Positions 36,086 to 44,527 of a DNA stretch of 64,000 bases are shown in pieces. Numbering within the stretch: the stretch's first letter is position 1; each line of letters opens with the position of its first letter. The translations under genes and the position numbers were made by a program. Origin of the DNA: Marinoscillum sp049115815 (GTDB lineage: Bacteria; Bacteroidota; Bacteroidia; Cytophagales; Cyclobacteriaceae); the NCBI GenBank assembly GCA_049115815.1, contig JAGDZO010000007.1, positions 1-64,000 of the forward strand, written 5' to 3'. The notes under the pieces are model-generated. The model was not told the origin of the DNA. It searched no databases and saw nothing but the letters and a program-made list of their open reading frames with translations.

Positions 36086-36949
36086 ATGTTTAAATTATTA
36101 CGGTTTCTAGGAATATTATTGATTATAATATTTTTCGTACCTAAGGGATTAGGGCAAGATTTGATAGTAACAAACGGCTTAGACTCCCTTAACGTGACTA
36201 TCATCAAAATTCATGAGGAAACTATAGAATACTCAACCCTCATCAATAAAAACGTAAAATCTATTGATCTCAGAAATGTAGTCACATACTCATTAGATTT
36301 TTATTTTAAAGCACCCAACAGAAAAACAGAAAGAGCATACAGACCTAGTGCCAATTTAATAACATTTTCTGGTGGAATTACGCACCTATTTGCCGAGGTT
36401 TCACCAGATCTTCAACTCTCCAATAGCGAAGAAAAAAAACTCCGAAACGGGGTGACTTTACATTCAGGTTATCAGCATTTCCCATGGAAACATCATGGCC
36501 TTGGTTTTCACGTTGATTATTATATCAATAATTTTTCAATTGAACGTTCGAATCCAAATGGCTTTTACTTTTTAGGGTCAAATACCTTGAAAGTAAATCG
36601 GAAATATTTCTTTATTGCACCAAGCTATACTCACAGAGAGAAGGTAGGCATTTTCGAAATACAATTAGGATCCGCCATTGGAATCATTTCTTTTAAAGAA
36701 GAAGACGCCAATGATTTCTCGAGGAGTTATGAAATTACTCATACTACTTTAGGCGTCAAATTAAGTTCCTCCATAGGCCTAAATATCTTTGAGATTAATA
36801 AGGTAGGAATCAAAGCTGATGTGCTCATTTCAGCACTGATTGATCCCGAAATAAATACTACAGACAGAGGAGTTACCGAAACAATAGTAGGTGATAATGA
36901 GAATATTTCAACCATCAATATTTCTCTTTTCTATTGTTACCATTGGTAG
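36086..36949 (+). CDS. Exported protein of unknown function, possible outer-membrane barrel
   Basis: This 287-residue protein has a signal peptide (LLRFLGILLIIIFFVPKGLGQ). The N-terminal 60 residues (LNVTIIKIHEETIEYS) resemble a small beta-domain seen ahead of barrels in this phylum. The rest alternates polar and aromatic residues in likely beta-strands (GLGFHVDYYINNFSIE, KYFFIAPSYTH) and ends in FYCYHW, with a terminal aromatic residue. An outer-membrane beta-barrel is inferred. I do not recognise the specific family. Confidence 0.6.
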   Translation: MFKLLRFLGILLIIIFFVPKGLGQDLIVTNGLDSLNVTIIKIHEETIEYSTLINKNVKSIDLRNVVTYSLDFYFKAPNRKTERAYRPSANLITFSGGITHLFAEVSPDLQLSNSEEKKLRNGVTLHSGYQHFPWKHHGLGFHVDYYINNFSIERSNPNGFYFLGSNTLKVNRKYFFIAPSYTHREKVGIFEIQLGSAIGIISFKEEDANDFSRSYEITHTTLGVKLSSSIGLNIFEINKVGIKADVLISALIDPEINTTDRGVTETIVGDNENISTINISLFYCYHW

Positions 36950-37006
36950 ATAACTTCATTGAAATATTTACTAATTCGACACCAATCCAATTGAAGTAAT
37001 TTATTT

Positions 37007-37477
37007 CTATATCTCCCGATGAGAACCAGAACCTTTAGTGATCTCATTCCAATCTTGTCCTGCAAATACGATTTTAGAGATTTCTCCTGGGGCTAGACTA
37101 GGTATGGTTTCATCAGCCAGATATTCATTGAGAAATGAAATGGCAGGGTTGTGACCTATGAGCATTACGTTTTCCTGATTGGTATTCGCTGTGGCTAATA
37201 CATCAAAAAGCTGCTTGATAGAAGCTTCATAAATTTCATCCAGATACTCTACAGGTTTGTCATATTCCAGATGAGCAACGATCAGTTCGGAAGTCTGGAC
37301 GGTACGCACAGCAGTACTGCACAAAATCAAATCAAGTTTCACGCCCGCTTCCTTTAGCTGAGCACCCACGGCATTGACTCCTGCCGTTCCTTTGGCGGTG
37401 AGTTCTCTATCAAAATCATTCATTTGATAGCCATTTTCGGCATGCCCATGTCTTAATAAATACAGATTCCTGACCAT
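37007..37477 (-). CDS. SixA-type histidine phosphatase
   Basis: This 156-residue cytosolic phosphohistidine phosphatase has the RHG motif (YLLRHGHAENG) with the phosphate-accepting histidine, and the second histidine in LIGHNPAISF. I start at ATG 37477 because MVRNLYLLRHGHAEN is the family N-terminus. The frame extends to ATG 37561 with 28 extra residues that match nothing. SixA removes phosphate from histidine residues of phosphotransfer proteins; the target here is unknown. Confidence 0.88.
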   Translation of the reverse strand: MVRNLYLLRHGHAENGYQMNDFDRELTAKGTAGVNAVGAQLKEAGVKLDLILCSTAVRTVQTSELIVAHLEYDKPVEYLDEIYEASIKQLFDVLATANTNQENVMLIGHNPAISFLNEYLADETIPSLAPGEISKIVFAGQDWNEITKGSGSHREI

Positions 37478-37598
37478 CTGAAAAGTTTTTTTATTTAAAG
37501 TTGCATTTAAATATTGTGAAATCCACGATTTGTTACACTCGTAATCATTAGGTTCACACATTTACAATTAAGAATTCAACGAAAGTTTAATCCAGCAG

Positions 37599-39971
37599 AT
37601 GGCAAAAAATCTAGTAATAGTGGAGTCCCCGGCTAAGGCCAAAACGATAGAAGGGTATTTGGGGAAGGACTTTGAAGTAAAATCCTCTTACGGTCACGTG
37701 AGAGATTTACCGAAAGGCAATGATGCCATAGATATCAAAAACGGCTTTAAGCCGACCTATGAAATATCCTCTGACAAAAAGGATGTCATCAGGGAACTGA
37801 AAAAATTAGCCAAAAGCGCCGAAACCATATATCTAGCCAGTGATGATGACCGTGAAGGGGAAGCCATATCTTGGCACCTCAAAGAAGCGCTCAATCTCAA
37901 TGACTCAAACACTAGGAGAATAGTCTTCAGAGAAATCACCAAGAATGCCATCCAGAACGCCATCCAAAATCCAAGGGGTATAGATATCGACTTGGTCAAT
38001 GCGCAGCAGGCAAGAAGAATACTTGATCGATTGGTGGGATTTGAGCTTTCTCCCGTATTGTGGAAAAAGGTAAAGCGAGGACTGTCTGCGGGTAGAGTAC
38101 AATCTGTAGCTGTCAGAATGGTAGTGGAGCGTGAGCGAGAGATTGATAAGTTCAACGCCATCTCTAGTTTCAAGATCACTGCCAATTTTGATCTTGAAGG
38201 CGGCAAGGTGTTGCAAGCCGAGCTATCTAAAAAATTCAAAACCGAAGCAGAGGCTGAAGCCTTTCTTAAAGTCTGTGTTGGTGCTGACTTCACCATTAAC
38301 AACTTAGAAACAAAGCCAGCAAAAAAGAGCCCAGCGGCTCCATTTACCACTTCTACATTGCAGCAGGAAGCTAGTAGAAAACTAGGCTATTCTGTGTCAT
38401 ACACCATGTCTTTGGCACAGAAGCTATATGAAGCTGGTAAGATCACTTATATGAGAACTGATTCGACGAATCTCTCTCAAGATGCCATCAATAGTGCCAA
38501 TGCTGAAATCAAAAATGCCTATGGAGCAGATTTCATTCAAAACCGTGTGTATAAGACTAAATCTCAAGGTGCACAGGAGGCTCATGAAGCCATACGTCCA
38601 ACAGATTTCAATAAGCATAGCTCTAACCCAGGCACCGCAGAAGGTAGGTTGTATGATCTAATCTGGAAGCGCGCGATTGCTTCTCAGATGGCCGATGCAA
38701 AGTTAGAAAAGACAACAGCCACTATAGGTATATCTACTACTAGCGAAACCTTGGTGGCAAGAGGTGAGGTAATCAAGTTTGAAGGATTTCTAAAAGCATA
38801 TCTCGAATCTACGGATGATGAGGAAGATGAAGAGCAAAAAGGTATGCTCCCTCCACTTTCTGTAGGTCAGCCATTGGCGCTTAGGCAAATGATCGGGAAG
38901 GAAGGTTTTTCGAGACCTCCTGCAAGATTTACGGAAGCAAGTCTGGTAAAGCAGCTTGAAGAAAAAGGCATAGGAAGACCTTCTACTTATGCGCCTACTA
39001 TCTCTACCATCCAGAAGCGTGAATATGTAGTAAAAGAAGAAAGAGAAGGTCGCGAGCGGTTGTATCAGGAGCTCGTCCTTGAAAAGAATCAGGTAACCAA
39101 AACCACGAAAAAAGAAATTACCGGTGCTGAGAAGAATAAGCTCTTCCCTACCAACATTGCGATGATTGTCAATGACTTCCTAGTGGAGCATTTTGACAAT
39201 GTGGTAGATTATTCGTTTACAGCTGATGTAGAAAAAGAATTCGATGATATCGCCAATGGTTCTAAATCTTGGGAGCAAATGCTCAAGTCATTCTACGGAG
39301 GATTCCATACCAAAGTAGAGAATACCGAAAACATAGAGCGCGCTGATATAGCGGCTGCCAGAGAATTGGGTGTAGACCCAAAAACTGGCAAAAACATCTA
39401 TGCTCGAATGGGACGATATGGAGCCTATGTGCAGCTGGGTGAATCTCCTGAAACAGATGAAGATCCAAAACCACAATACGCGAGTCTAAGAAAAGGCATG
39501 TTCCTGGAGAATGTCTCTCTGGAGGAAGCTTTGGAGTTGTTCAAACTACCTCGTCAGATTGGAGAATTTGAGGATAAGGTGATGACGGCCGCTATTGGAC
39601 GTTTCGGGCCTTACATACGCCATGATGGCAAGTTTGTATCACTCGGTAAAGAGTATGATCCACTCACGGTTACAGAGGATCAAGCTGTCGAATTGATACT
39701 AGCCAAGCGAGAAGCTGACGCCAACAAATTCATCAAGACTTTCGACGAAGATCCTGAAGTACAAGTACTTAATGGACGCTATGGCCCATACATCAAGTTT
39801 GGTAAGAAAAACGTGAAGATCCCAAAGGATCAAGTACCTGAGGATCTGACCTATGAGCAGTGCAAAGACTTGGCCGACAAAACTCCTGAGAAAAAAGGAC
39901 GTGGCGGAGCAAAAAAAGCTGCTCCGAAAAAAGCAGCAGCTAAGAAGCCAGCGGCAAAGAAAAAGAAGTAA
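37599..39971 (+). CDS. topA: DNA topoisomerase I
   Basis: This 790-residue type IA topoisomerase relaxes negative supercoils. The TOPRIM domain has the catalytic Glu9 (VIVESPAKAKTI) and the acidic pair in SDDDREGEA. The active-site tyrosine is Tyr284 in ITYMRTDST. The zinc fingers of the E. coli enzyme are replaced by TopA C-terminal repeats (GRFGPYIRHDGKFVSL, NGRYGPYIKFGKKNV), which is normal for this phylum. The end is a Lys/Ala-rich tail that should bind DNA. A terminator follows at 40006-40028. Confidence 0.96.
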   Translation: MAKNLVIVESPAKAKTIEGYLGKDFEVKSSYGHVRDLPKGNDAIDIKNGFKPTYEISSDKKDVIRELKKLAKSAETIYLASDDDREGEAISWHLKEALNLNDSNTRRIVFREITKNAIQNAIQNPRGIDIDLVNAQQARRILDRLVGFELSPVLWKKVKRGLSAGRVQSVAVRMVVEREREIDKFNAISSFKITANFDLEGGKVLQAELSKKFKTEAEAEAFLKVCVGADFTINNLETKPAKKSPAAPFTTSTLQQEASRKLGYSVSYTMSLAQKLYEAGKITYMRTDSTNLSQDAINSANAEIKNAYGADFIQNRVYKTKSQGAQEAHEAIRPTDFNKHSSNPGTAEGRLYDLIWKRAIASQMADAKLEKTTATIGISTTSETLVARGEVIKFEGFLKAYLESTDDEEDEEQKGMLPPLSVGQPLALRQMIGKEGFSRPPARFTEASLVKQLEEKGIGRPSTYAPTISTIQKREYVVKEEREGRERLYQELVLEKNQVTKTTKKEITGAEKNKLFPTNIAMIVNDFLVEHFDNVVDYSFTADVEKEFDDIANGSKSWEQMLKSFYGGFHTKVENTENIERADIAAARELGVDPKTGKNIYARMGRYGAYVQLGESPETDEDPKPQYASLRKGMFLENVSLEEALELFKLPRQIGEFEDKVMTAAIGRFGPYIRHDGKFVSLGKEYDPLTVTEDQAVELILAKREADANKFIKTFDEDPEVQVLNGRYGPYIKFGKKNVKIPKDQVPEDLTYEQCKDLADKTPEKKGRGGAKKAAPKKAAAKKPAAKKKK

Positions 39972-40005
39972 TTCATACAGTTGTTTTACTTACAGATATT
40001 TAAAA

Positions 40006-40028
40006 GGACTCTCACGAGTCCTTTTTTT
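40006..40028 (+). terminator. topA terminator
   Basis: AGGACTC-TCAC-GAGTCCT forms a 7-bp stem followed by a run of T's. It lies 34 bases after the topA stop codon. Confidence 0.88.
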
Positions 40029-40054
40029 GCTTAAAATAGAATACGAATTGTCTC

Positions 40055-40131
40055 TAGCGCGGAAGTAGCTTTCGGCTTTCCAACGAAATTAACAAGTAAT
40101 GTCACGGAAGTAACTTCCATGACAATGAAAG
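40055..40131. repeat. Palindromic intergenic repeat, copy A
   Basis: A 77-base repeat starting TAGCGCGGAAGTAGC and ending ATGAAAG. It aligns along its whole length with copy B (40981-41058). Shared blocks include CTTTCCAACGA, AAGTAATGTCA and GGAAGTAACTTCC. The left arm is partly degraded (GGAAGTAGCTTTC), so the two arms pair imperfectly. Confidence 0.75.
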
Positions 40132-40273
40132 AGCATCAGGTTCCCCTTTCGATTAAGCAGTCAAACAACATCAACCTAACAGTTGTGCGTGTAAAGATGT
40201 TGTGTTATCTTGATAAGCCTTCAATTAGACTTGAGATGCAGTTTCACAACTTGTCTATTGTCAAATTATTCGG

Positions 40274-40900
40274 ATGAAAATAGATCATACAAAATATAAG
40301 ATTTGGAATAAGAGGAGCTTAAGCATGATTCATTTTATGCTTAATCCTGGCATGGCTTTTATTGAATTAATTCTTGGTATGAGAATACCAAAAATCATTC
40401 TAATTGATAAGAACTCTGATGAGGCATTTATAAATAGAATCACATACCCATGTCCTCATTGTGAAACCTACCACCATGGAAATACTTGGTCATTTCCTAA
40501 CAAAACAATATTCAAAAATTGGTTTGGACTTTATTGCCGCATATGTGGTAAAATCATCCCCTGTGTTCGCAATTGGACATCAGGGTTAATCTTGATCCTT
40601 ACTTATCCTTTATGGTTTTGGTGGATCAATTCTTGGAAACAATCTTGGTTAAGCAAACAACCTGCGCGCTATTCCAAATTAATTTTCGAAAGAAAAGCGA
40701 TTAAAAAGTATCTCTGGATCAAGGTTGGCTTACTGTTTGGATTTACCATGCTAATCACCTTATTTATACCAATATATATAAGATCCAATTACAGGGTAAA
40801 CATTTTATTGATTGGCATTTTATACTGTGTCATTAGTGGGCTTTTCTTTGGCTATGCTATAAAATGGTGGTCAGAAAGAAGACCAAAAAACCACTCGTAA
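40274..40900 (+). CDS. Membrane protein with a zinc-ribbon-like domain, function unknown
   Basis: This 208-residue protein has two CxxC pairs (YPCPHCETYH and LYCRICGKII) that could bind zinc in the cytosolic N-terminal half. A short hydrophobic segment follows (GLILILTYPLWFWW), and two more hydrophobic segments lie near the C-terminus (LLFGFTMLITLFI and ILLIGILYCVISGLFFG). The motifs MIHFMLNPGMAF and FKNWFGLYC look like a widespread, scattered environmental family that I remember only as hypothetical. The gene is AT-rich compared with topA and dabA and lies alone between two copies of a palindromic repeat, which suggests horizontal acquisition. No function is assigned. Confidence 0.7.
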   Translation: MKIDHTKYKIWNKRSLSMIHFMLNPGMAFIELILGMRIPKIILIDKNSDEAFINRITYPCPHCETYHHGNTWSFPNKTIFKNWFGLYCRICGKIIPCVRNWTSGLILILTYPLWFWWINSWKQSWLSKQPARYSKLIFERKAIKKYLWIKVGLLFGFTMLITLFIPIYIRSNYRVNILLIGILYCVISGLFFGYAIKWWSERRPKNHS

Positions 40901-40980
40901 CGATTAATGATTTTAGCAAATATTAATCGGACTTTCAGAACATGCCTCCCTTAATAACGCGAAAGTTACTTTCTCTTATC

Positions 40981-41058
40981 TAGCGCGGAAGTTACTTCCC
41001 TGCTTTCCAACGAGCATTTCAAGTAATGTCATGGAAGTAACTTCCGGAACAGTGAAAG
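40981..41058. repeat. Palindromic intergenic repeat, copy B
   Basis: The best-preserved copy, 78 bases. The left arm GGAAGTTACTTCC (40987-40999) pairs perfectly with the right arm GGAAGTAACTTCC (41033-41045). The spacer contains CTTTCCAACGAGCATTTC. A related 13-mer, GAAAGTTACTTTC, lies just upstream at 40961-40973. Confidence 0.8.
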
Positions 41059-41109
41059 GTAAAAAAGTTTTTGGTTCATACACTTTATTCCAAGCTTCAA
41101 AATTCAATA

Positions 41110-41141
41110 ATTGACATTTAGTAACTTTAAAGTTACCTTTG
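41110..41141 (+). promoter_or_regulatory. Promoter and operator of the HigBA-type module
   Basis: ATTG (41110-41113) and TACCTTTG (41134-41141) are 20 bases apart and match the Bacteroidota -33/-7 consensus. The perfect 16-bp palindrome GTAACTTTAAAGTTAC (41121-41136) lies between them and overlaps the -7 box, as expected for antitoxin autorepression. The toxin ATG at 41146 is so close that the mRNA would be nearly leaderless. Confidence 0.65.
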
Positions 41142-41145
41142 ACGT

Positions 41146-41502
41146 ATGAACAAGATCAGAGAGATCATTGCTTATAAACATTATTTTGAGGAGTTTCTTT
41201 CCAAGCAACCTGCTAAGGTTCAGGACAAAATTTTTAAAATATTAGAAGCAATAGAAACTCTTGAACGAGTTCCCAGCAATTATCTTAAACACCTAGTTGG
41301 CACAAGTGGCTTATATGAAGCCAGAGTTAAATTAGGGTCAAATATTTGGAGAGTATTCTGTTTTTTTGATGAAGGAAAATTGGTGGTTTTGCTGAATGGG
41401 TTTCAAAAGAAAAGTCAAAAGGCACCAAAGTCAGAAATTGAAAAAGCATTGAGATTAATGAATGACTATTATCAAGAAATAACGAGCAATTATGGAAACT
41501 AA
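41146..41502 (+). CDS. RelE/HigB-like toxin of a type II toxin-antitoxin pair
   Basis: This 118-residue protein has the RelE/ParE-superfamily, Gp49-like toxin fold, an mRNA interferase in characterised members. Visible blocks are VPSNYLKHLVGTSGLYEARVKLGSNIWRVF, the core strand-turn region, followed by LVVLLNGFQKKSQK and APKSEIEKAL. The toxin comes first and overlaps the antitoxin by 11 bases, the order typical of HigBA. Repeat copies B and C flank the module. Confidence 0.88.
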   Translation: MNKIREIIAYKHYFEEFLSKQPAKVQDKIFKILEAIETLERVPSNYLKHLVGTSGLYEARVKLGSNIWRVFCFFDEGKLVVLLNGFQKKSQKAPKSEIEKALRLMNDYYQEITSNYGN

Positions 41503-41782
41503 ATCTTGGAAAATCATCAAAGATGACGTCTATGGAAAAAAAGGCACTCCAAGACGGGATCAGTTAGAACGTGAAACGGAAGGACTCAAAGTGGGACTGC
41601 TTTTGCGACAAGCTCGTGAAAACAAACAACTTACCCAGCAGCAGCTTGGCGAGCTTGTAGACAAGAAGCGCACTTACATCAGCAGAGTCGAGAATGATGG
41701 CAGCAACTTGACATTGAAAACGCTCTATGATATTGTGGAAAAAGGGCTTGGCGGTAAGGTCACGATAAGTATTGACGTATAA
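41492..41782 (+). CDS. XRE-family antitoxin (HigA-like)
   Basis: This 96-residue antitoxin has a helix-turn-helix of the XRE/Cro type at about residues 34-88: LLLRQARENKQLTQQQLGEL, then KKRTYISRVENDGSN. The N-terminal 30 residues likely wrap the toxin. It should bind the palindrome at 41121-41136 and repress the pair. The start ATG at 41492 lies inside the toxin gene, so translation is coupled. Confidence 0.9.
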   Translation: METKSWKIIKDDVYGKKGTPRRDQLERETEGLKVGLLLRQARENKQLTQQQLGELVDKKRTYISRVENDGSNLTLKTLYDIVEKGLGGKVTISIDV

Positions 41783-41820
41783 TTATTATCCTCACTTAAT
41801 AGCTGGCAAAACTGAGTAGT

Positions 41821-41864
41821 GAGCATTTCGAGCAATGTCACGGAAGTAACTTCCGCCAGTGAAA
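41821..41864. repeat. Palindromic intergenic repeat, copy C (right half)
   Basis: GAGCATTTCGAGCAATGTCA then CGGAAGTAACTTCCG and CCAGTGAAA match the right half of copy B. The left arm is absent. It lies 39 bases after the antitoxin stop codon, so each accessory gene or gene pair in this patch is bounded by a copy of the repeat. Confidence 0.7.
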
Positions 41865-41885
41865 ATATCACTTTTGAATGAAAAG

Positions 41886-41906
41886 ATCCTGAAGCAAGTT
41901 CAGGAT
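41886..41906. repeat. ATCCTGAA-type inverted repeat
   Basis: ATCCTGAA-GCAAG-TTCAGGAT is a perfect 8-bp inverted repeat. It resembles the short palindromic repeats of the type GATCCTGAAnnAAGTTCAGGATGAC that occur between genes in many genomes of this phylum. It is unrelated to the GGAAGTAACTTCC repeats beside it. Confidence 0.5.
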
Positions 41907-42038
41907 GACCATTCCATTGGTGCTTTGAAAAAACATTGACACTATCGCGAGTCCCGAAAAAAGATCTAGGTCTAAAACCAAACAAGCCCAACACTTTGTG
42001 TCAGGCCTGTTCTTTCCAACTAACTACTCGTTCTTAAT

Positions 42039-44498
42039 TCAGTTGACTACCTCCCATTGGAGATCGCCTATGTATTTGTAAGCTACCTTACCCTGATCAT
42101 TCATGGCGAAGAGGTAGATCCAGTTGTTGTCACACAAGTGTCGGATTGACTCGTGCTTCTCTAAGATCTTACTCATCTCGTCTACCGGAGCTTCTATGAT
42201 CACATTGAGACGCTGAGGCTCGTGCTGATAGTTCTCTCCATCATGCACCGATTGCCAAGGCAATCCTACTCTCAAATCTCCGCCGAATCCTTCCATGACT
42301 CCAAGTCCTCCCACTACATTGTGAAGCGTCTTGTTTCCTGACCCAAATTTCTTGTTGTCTACTGAGGAAGCGTAATACTGCAAGTTGATCCAGCTTGTCA
42401 CAACCATAGGTGCGGTCATGATCAGTTCTAGTACGCCGAATCCTTCGTCTTTTTGCCAATTGTAACTGTGCATGAAGGCTTTCGCTCCAAAGTTTAATTG
42501 CGATGTTCTTGATCTTGGTGCTACAATGAATGAAGAACATCCTGCTAAGCCCCATTCAGGTCTTACCTGAGACCAGTCTCTACTTCTTTGCATGACTTGT
42601 TTGCTCGTGTCTCCTTTGACCACTCCCATTCTGGAAGCTCTTTCTTTTCGTGCGGACTCGCCCGCTACTTTGAGTGCGTACTTCAAATGAATCAAATCAT
42701 TCGCATGAGATTCTGGTATACCAGCTTCATTGAATATCGACACTTCATCGGTAGTGGTATCATGAAGAGCTGCTACAAATATGGTGCTCTCTGGCACGTT
42801 GATACCCGCTTCTTTGAGCCCTGCTCTCACCGTCTTGTCATTCAATACAGCTGCAGCCACTTTGGCATTTGCCTCACCAGAGTTTCCTCCGCATGCTCCA
42901 CAATCTAGCCCTGTGGCATGAGGATTATTGACAGTGGATGCACCATGCCCAGTGATCAATACTATCCTTGCGAAATTTTCCGTCAAGGACATGGCTTTCA
43001 AGGCATTTGTTGCCATTTTCACTCTATCCTCTACAGGTATTCCAGTCAATAGTGAGTCATCCTGATCTAAGCGGACTCCCTTTTCAGGATAATATTCTAG
43101 ATCCATTCCTGCTTCTTTAGGATTAGCTACTGGTCTTGTTAGGCCAAATGAATCCGTGAAGAGTTTAGGCAGGTATGACATCCCTATTGGGCTAACAAAG
43201 CTGAAACAGCTCACTGCACCAGATCTAAATGCATACCATGCTTTAGAGATGTGATGATTAAGCTTTCTCTCCGCGATTGCCTTTTGTTCTATCTTATGAT
43301 CCTCAATGTTTTCCTCCACAGTGTGAGAGGTAGTAAGAAGTACAGGGCAGCTATTGACTCCATGATCATGCCCAAGTCTCTTATAAGCCACAGGGAAAGC
43401 AAAGAATCCTGCAAACCCCATCGTCTCGATCTCTTCGTTGGCAGCTTCTAGGTTTCTTCTGTATAGTTCAGATCGCACATCGATACAAAAGATGGCCTGT
43501 ACCTTCGGCTCTACCTTCGGCTTGACTGTTAAGTCCTGATTATTGATTTTCTCAATGATCATTCGCTGATTGGCAATATCGAAAGCCTCTTGGAAAACTA
43601 ACTGTCTAGCCAGATTCTGATTTAGATTCGGTTCATTAGTCAATCTATTGGTGATGAGCTTAGCTTCCTTCCACCCTTGCTCGAGCTCATCACTACCCAG
43701 AGTTTCTTTGATGCACATTTCCCACACCAATGCGATGGTCAAGAACTCTTCAGTCACATGGCTCTCTTGCCCTGCAAGTCTGGCGTCCCAATCAATTCTA
43801 GCAGCTAGACCAGCCCAGCCGTTCATTTTCATAAGAAGGCCGTTGATGTATAATACCATCGACTCCTCTGACATGTCCAGAATCTCTAGTGCCCAAATGG
43901 CCGCAGAGAGATAATCGTTTGGAATGTTTTTGACAACTTTTCTGAAGCCTTTCAATCCCATGGCCTCAGTGCTGAAATCCACCTCTGCCTCTTGTTTCCA
44001 AGCTTGGAATACCGAATCTTGACCTTTGGCAGTATCCCAAATGGCTTGCTTCTCATCGAAATAAGCAGATGCCCAGAATGAGATTCTATCTACCATGAAT
44101 CTGCTCCACTCCTTGCTATTCACCTCATCAGCTACATCTGCCAAAGTCTTGACGTGTAGGTCAGTTTTGTCCTTATCGTAATAGGCATCTCTGATAAACT
44201 TCTCAGCATTTTTGCTGAAACTAAAGCTGTTCTTCTCCAAAGCCTTGGCAACATCACCATCAGTTAAGTTGCCATTTTTAATGGCCTCCAAATAAAATGG
44301 GATAGGTAACGTAGCATTGGTCTTTCCGCTCTTATGAAGAAAGCTCATCGCTTCTTCAAAGCTTTGATCGGATAATCCTAAGTAAGGATTTACCGCTACG
44401 AAATTCTCCAAAGACCAAAGTGGTGCTATTTTAGCCACTCCTTTTGCAAGGATTTCTTTGACTTCAGATTCTGTAATATGTGTTTTCTCTAAATGCAT
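42039..44498 (-). CDS. dabA: DabA, inorganic-carbon transporter subunit (DUF2309/UPF0753)
   Basis: This 819-residue peripheral protein is the catalytic half of the DAB system that energises CO2 hydration into bicarbonate in the cytosol. The zinc-site residues of the family are visible as Cys338 and Asp340 (AIFCIDVRSE), His518 (ITGHGAS) and Cys533 (LDCGACGG), in the same order and spacing as in characterised DabA. The N-terminal SLENFVAVNPYLGL is the family opening. It follows dabB by 29 bases. No RuBisCO, carboxysome or carbonic anhydrase gene is nearby, so the bicarbonate probably feeds anaplerotic carboxylations in a heterotroph. Confidence 0.93.
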   Translation of the reverse strand: MHLEKTHITESEVKEILAKGVAKIAPLWSLENFVAVNPYLGLSDQSFEEAMSFLHKSGKTNATLPIPFYLEAIKNGNLTDGDVAKALEKNSFSFSKNAEKFIRDAYYDKDKTDLHVKTLADVADEVNSKEWSRFMVDRISFWASAYFDEKQAIWDTAKGQDSVFQAWKQEAEVDFSTEAMGLKGFRKVVKNIPNDYLSAAIWALEILDMSEESMVLYINGLLMKMNGWAGLAARIDWDARLAGQESHVTEEFLTIALVWEMCIKETLGSDELEQGWKEAKLITNRLTNEPNLNQNLARQLVFQEAFDIANQRMIIEKINNQDLTVKPKVEPKVQAIFCIDVRSELYRRNLEAANEEIETMGFAGFFAFPVAYKRLGHDHGVNSCPVLLTTSHTVEENIEDHKIEQKAIAERKLNHHISKAWYAFRSGAVSCFSFVSPIGMSYLPKLFTDSFGLTRPVANPKEAGMDLEYYPEKGVRLDQDDSLLTGIPVEDRVKMATNALKAMSLTENFARIVLITGHGASTVNNPHATGLDCGACGGNSGEANAKVAAAVLNDKTVRAGLKEAGINVPESTIFVAALHDTTTDEVSIFNEAGIPESHANDLIHLKYALKVAGESARKERASRMGVVKGDTSKQVMQRSRDWSQVRPEWGLAGCSSFIVAPRSRTSQLNFGAKAFMHSYNWQKDEGFGVLELIMTAPMVVTSWINLQYYASSVDNKKFGSGNKTLHNVVGGLGVMEGFGGDLRVGLPWQSVHDGENYQHEPQRLNVIIEAPVDEMSKILEKHESIRHLCDNNWIYLFAMNDQGKVAYKYIGDLQWEVVN

Positions 44499-44527
44499 CT
44501 TTCTAATATTTCCTTAGCTAATGATGA

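Noticed and set aside
37478..37561. N-terminal extension of the SixA gene
   Set aside because: The 28 extra residues match nothing, and the family motif begins right after the internal ATG.
37757..38350. A 197-residue open frame opposite topA
   Set aside because: It is a shadow of the topA reading frame and its sequence is low in conserved features.
40055..41864. Interpretation of the palindromic repeats as integron attC sites
   Set aside because: No GTTRRRY/RYYYAAC core pair was found in any copy, and no integrase is present. The cassette-like layout is kept only as a hypothesis.
40055..41864. Interpretation of the repeats as a CRISPR array
   Set aside because: The copies are hundreds of bases apart with genes between them, not regular spacers.
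41725..41994. A minus-strand frame of 89 residues across repeat copy C
   Set aside because: It covers the antitoxin 3' end and the ATCCTGAA-type repeat, a common source of false open frames; no start or family signal.
41941..42015. Possible dabA terminator around ACAAGCC...GGCCTGT
   Set aside because: The arms are imperfect, the loop is long and there is no T-run.
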